Notes under the pieces: generated by a model
What the model was told of the DNA's origin: nothing
The model's database searches: none
What the model saw: only the letters and a program-made list of their open reading frames with translations
Assembly: GCF_021917145.1 (NCBI RefSeq)
Contig: NC_061081.1
Location: forward strand, 8,153,769-8,217,768
Source of the DNA: Hypomesus transpacificus
Taxonomy: Eukaryota; Chordata; Actinopteri; Osmeriformes; Osmeridae
Direction of reading: 5' to 3'
DNA length: 64,000 nucleotides
Made by a program: the position numbers and the translations under genes
Part shown: positions 63,690-64,000 of the stretch, piece after piece
Layout: each line of letters begins with the position of its first letter
Numbering within the stretch: the stretch's first letter is position 1

Positions 63690-63870
63690 AGAGAAGATGA
63701 CGCGGATCACCACAAAAGTGTTAGAATGTTTAGATACATATTTGTAATTTCTTATCATGGTTTACGAATGATAGAAATATACACTATTCCAAGTTTTCCA
63801 AACATCAACCAGTTATCTCACTCAGGCAAAGGCTCTACTGGGATTATCAATCAAAATGAATGCACTGACT

Positions 63871-63876
63871 AATAAA
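63871..63876 (+). terminator. cxcl8: cxcl8-like poly(A) signal
   Basis: AATAAA 182 bases after the chemokine stop codon. The short 3' UTR is AT-rich, but I see no run of ATTTA elements. The last 120 bases of the window after this signal hold nothing recognisable. Confidence 0.7.
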
Positions 63877-64000
63877 GTATATTGTTAAAACTAGAACTTT
63901 AGTTTTTACTGGGGCACAGCAGATTTATACTAGGGCACATGCCCAGTGAAAAGGGTCTAACGATGCCCCTGTACTCAGGTATTGTCCATGTTCTTTAGAT

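Overview
The window is vertebrate nuclear DNA, most likely from a ray-finned (teleost) fish. It holds ten intron-rich protein-coding genes with GT-AG introns. The proteins are clear orthologues of human genes, the chemokine is of the fish CXCL8 type, and the introns and spacers carry teleost SINE, MITE and Tc1-like debris plus CA/GA microsatellites. I rebuilt every gene exon by exon from splice sites and reading-frame phase. All ten models close to a whole number of codons with plausible lengths. Nothing bacterial or viral was seen, and the species cannot be named from this sequence.

Layout: melk (-, 1.4-6.5 kb); an adamtsl4-type secreted thrombospondin-repeat protein (+, 8.3-13.9 kb); ptpn9 (-, 17.2-22.6 kb); uba6 (-, 25.3-33.5 kb, 32 coding exons); grhpr (+, 35.1-37.8 kb); zbtb5 (-, 40.4-42.9 kb); polr1e (+, 44.3-47.9 kb); fbxo10 (-, 48.9-53.7 kb); txn (+, 56.4-58.4 kb); and a cxcl8-like chemokine (+, 63.0-63.7 kb). 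Neighbours are mostly arranged head-to-head (melk/adamtsl4, uba6/grhpr, zbtb5/polr1e, fbxo10/txn) or tail-to-tail (adamtsl4/ptpn9, grhpr/zbtb5, polr1e/fbxo10). Grhpr-zbtb5-polr1e-fbxo10, with melk nearby, reproduce the human 9p13.2 block. Ptpn9 and uba6 (human 15q24 and 4q13) look like lineage-specific insertions into it. The genes do not form one pathway: they cover cell-cycle kinase signalling, extracellular matrix, tyrosine dephosphorylation, ubiquitin activation, glyoxylate metabolism, transcription, Pol I, F-box ubiquitination, redox and immunity.

The most unusual signal is a recurring relation between tandem repeats and splice sites. In adamtsl4 intron 8, uba6 intron 27 and grhpr intron 8, a minisatellite begins exactly at the 5' splice site, and every unit re-creates a GT donor. 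In uba6 the 21-bp unit keeps the frame open, so each of nine donors would give an in-frame protein. Uba6 intron 17 has a single extra donor copy. Several other introns (uba6, ptpn9, polr1e) carry pyrimidine-rich arrays directly before the 3' splice site. Separately, the adamtsl4-like gene contains a 1,380-bp exon with a 24-bp coding VNTR that encodes a Ser/Thr/Pro/Tyr mucin-like domain, and the protein lacks the usual N-terminal TSP1 and cysteine-rich modules.
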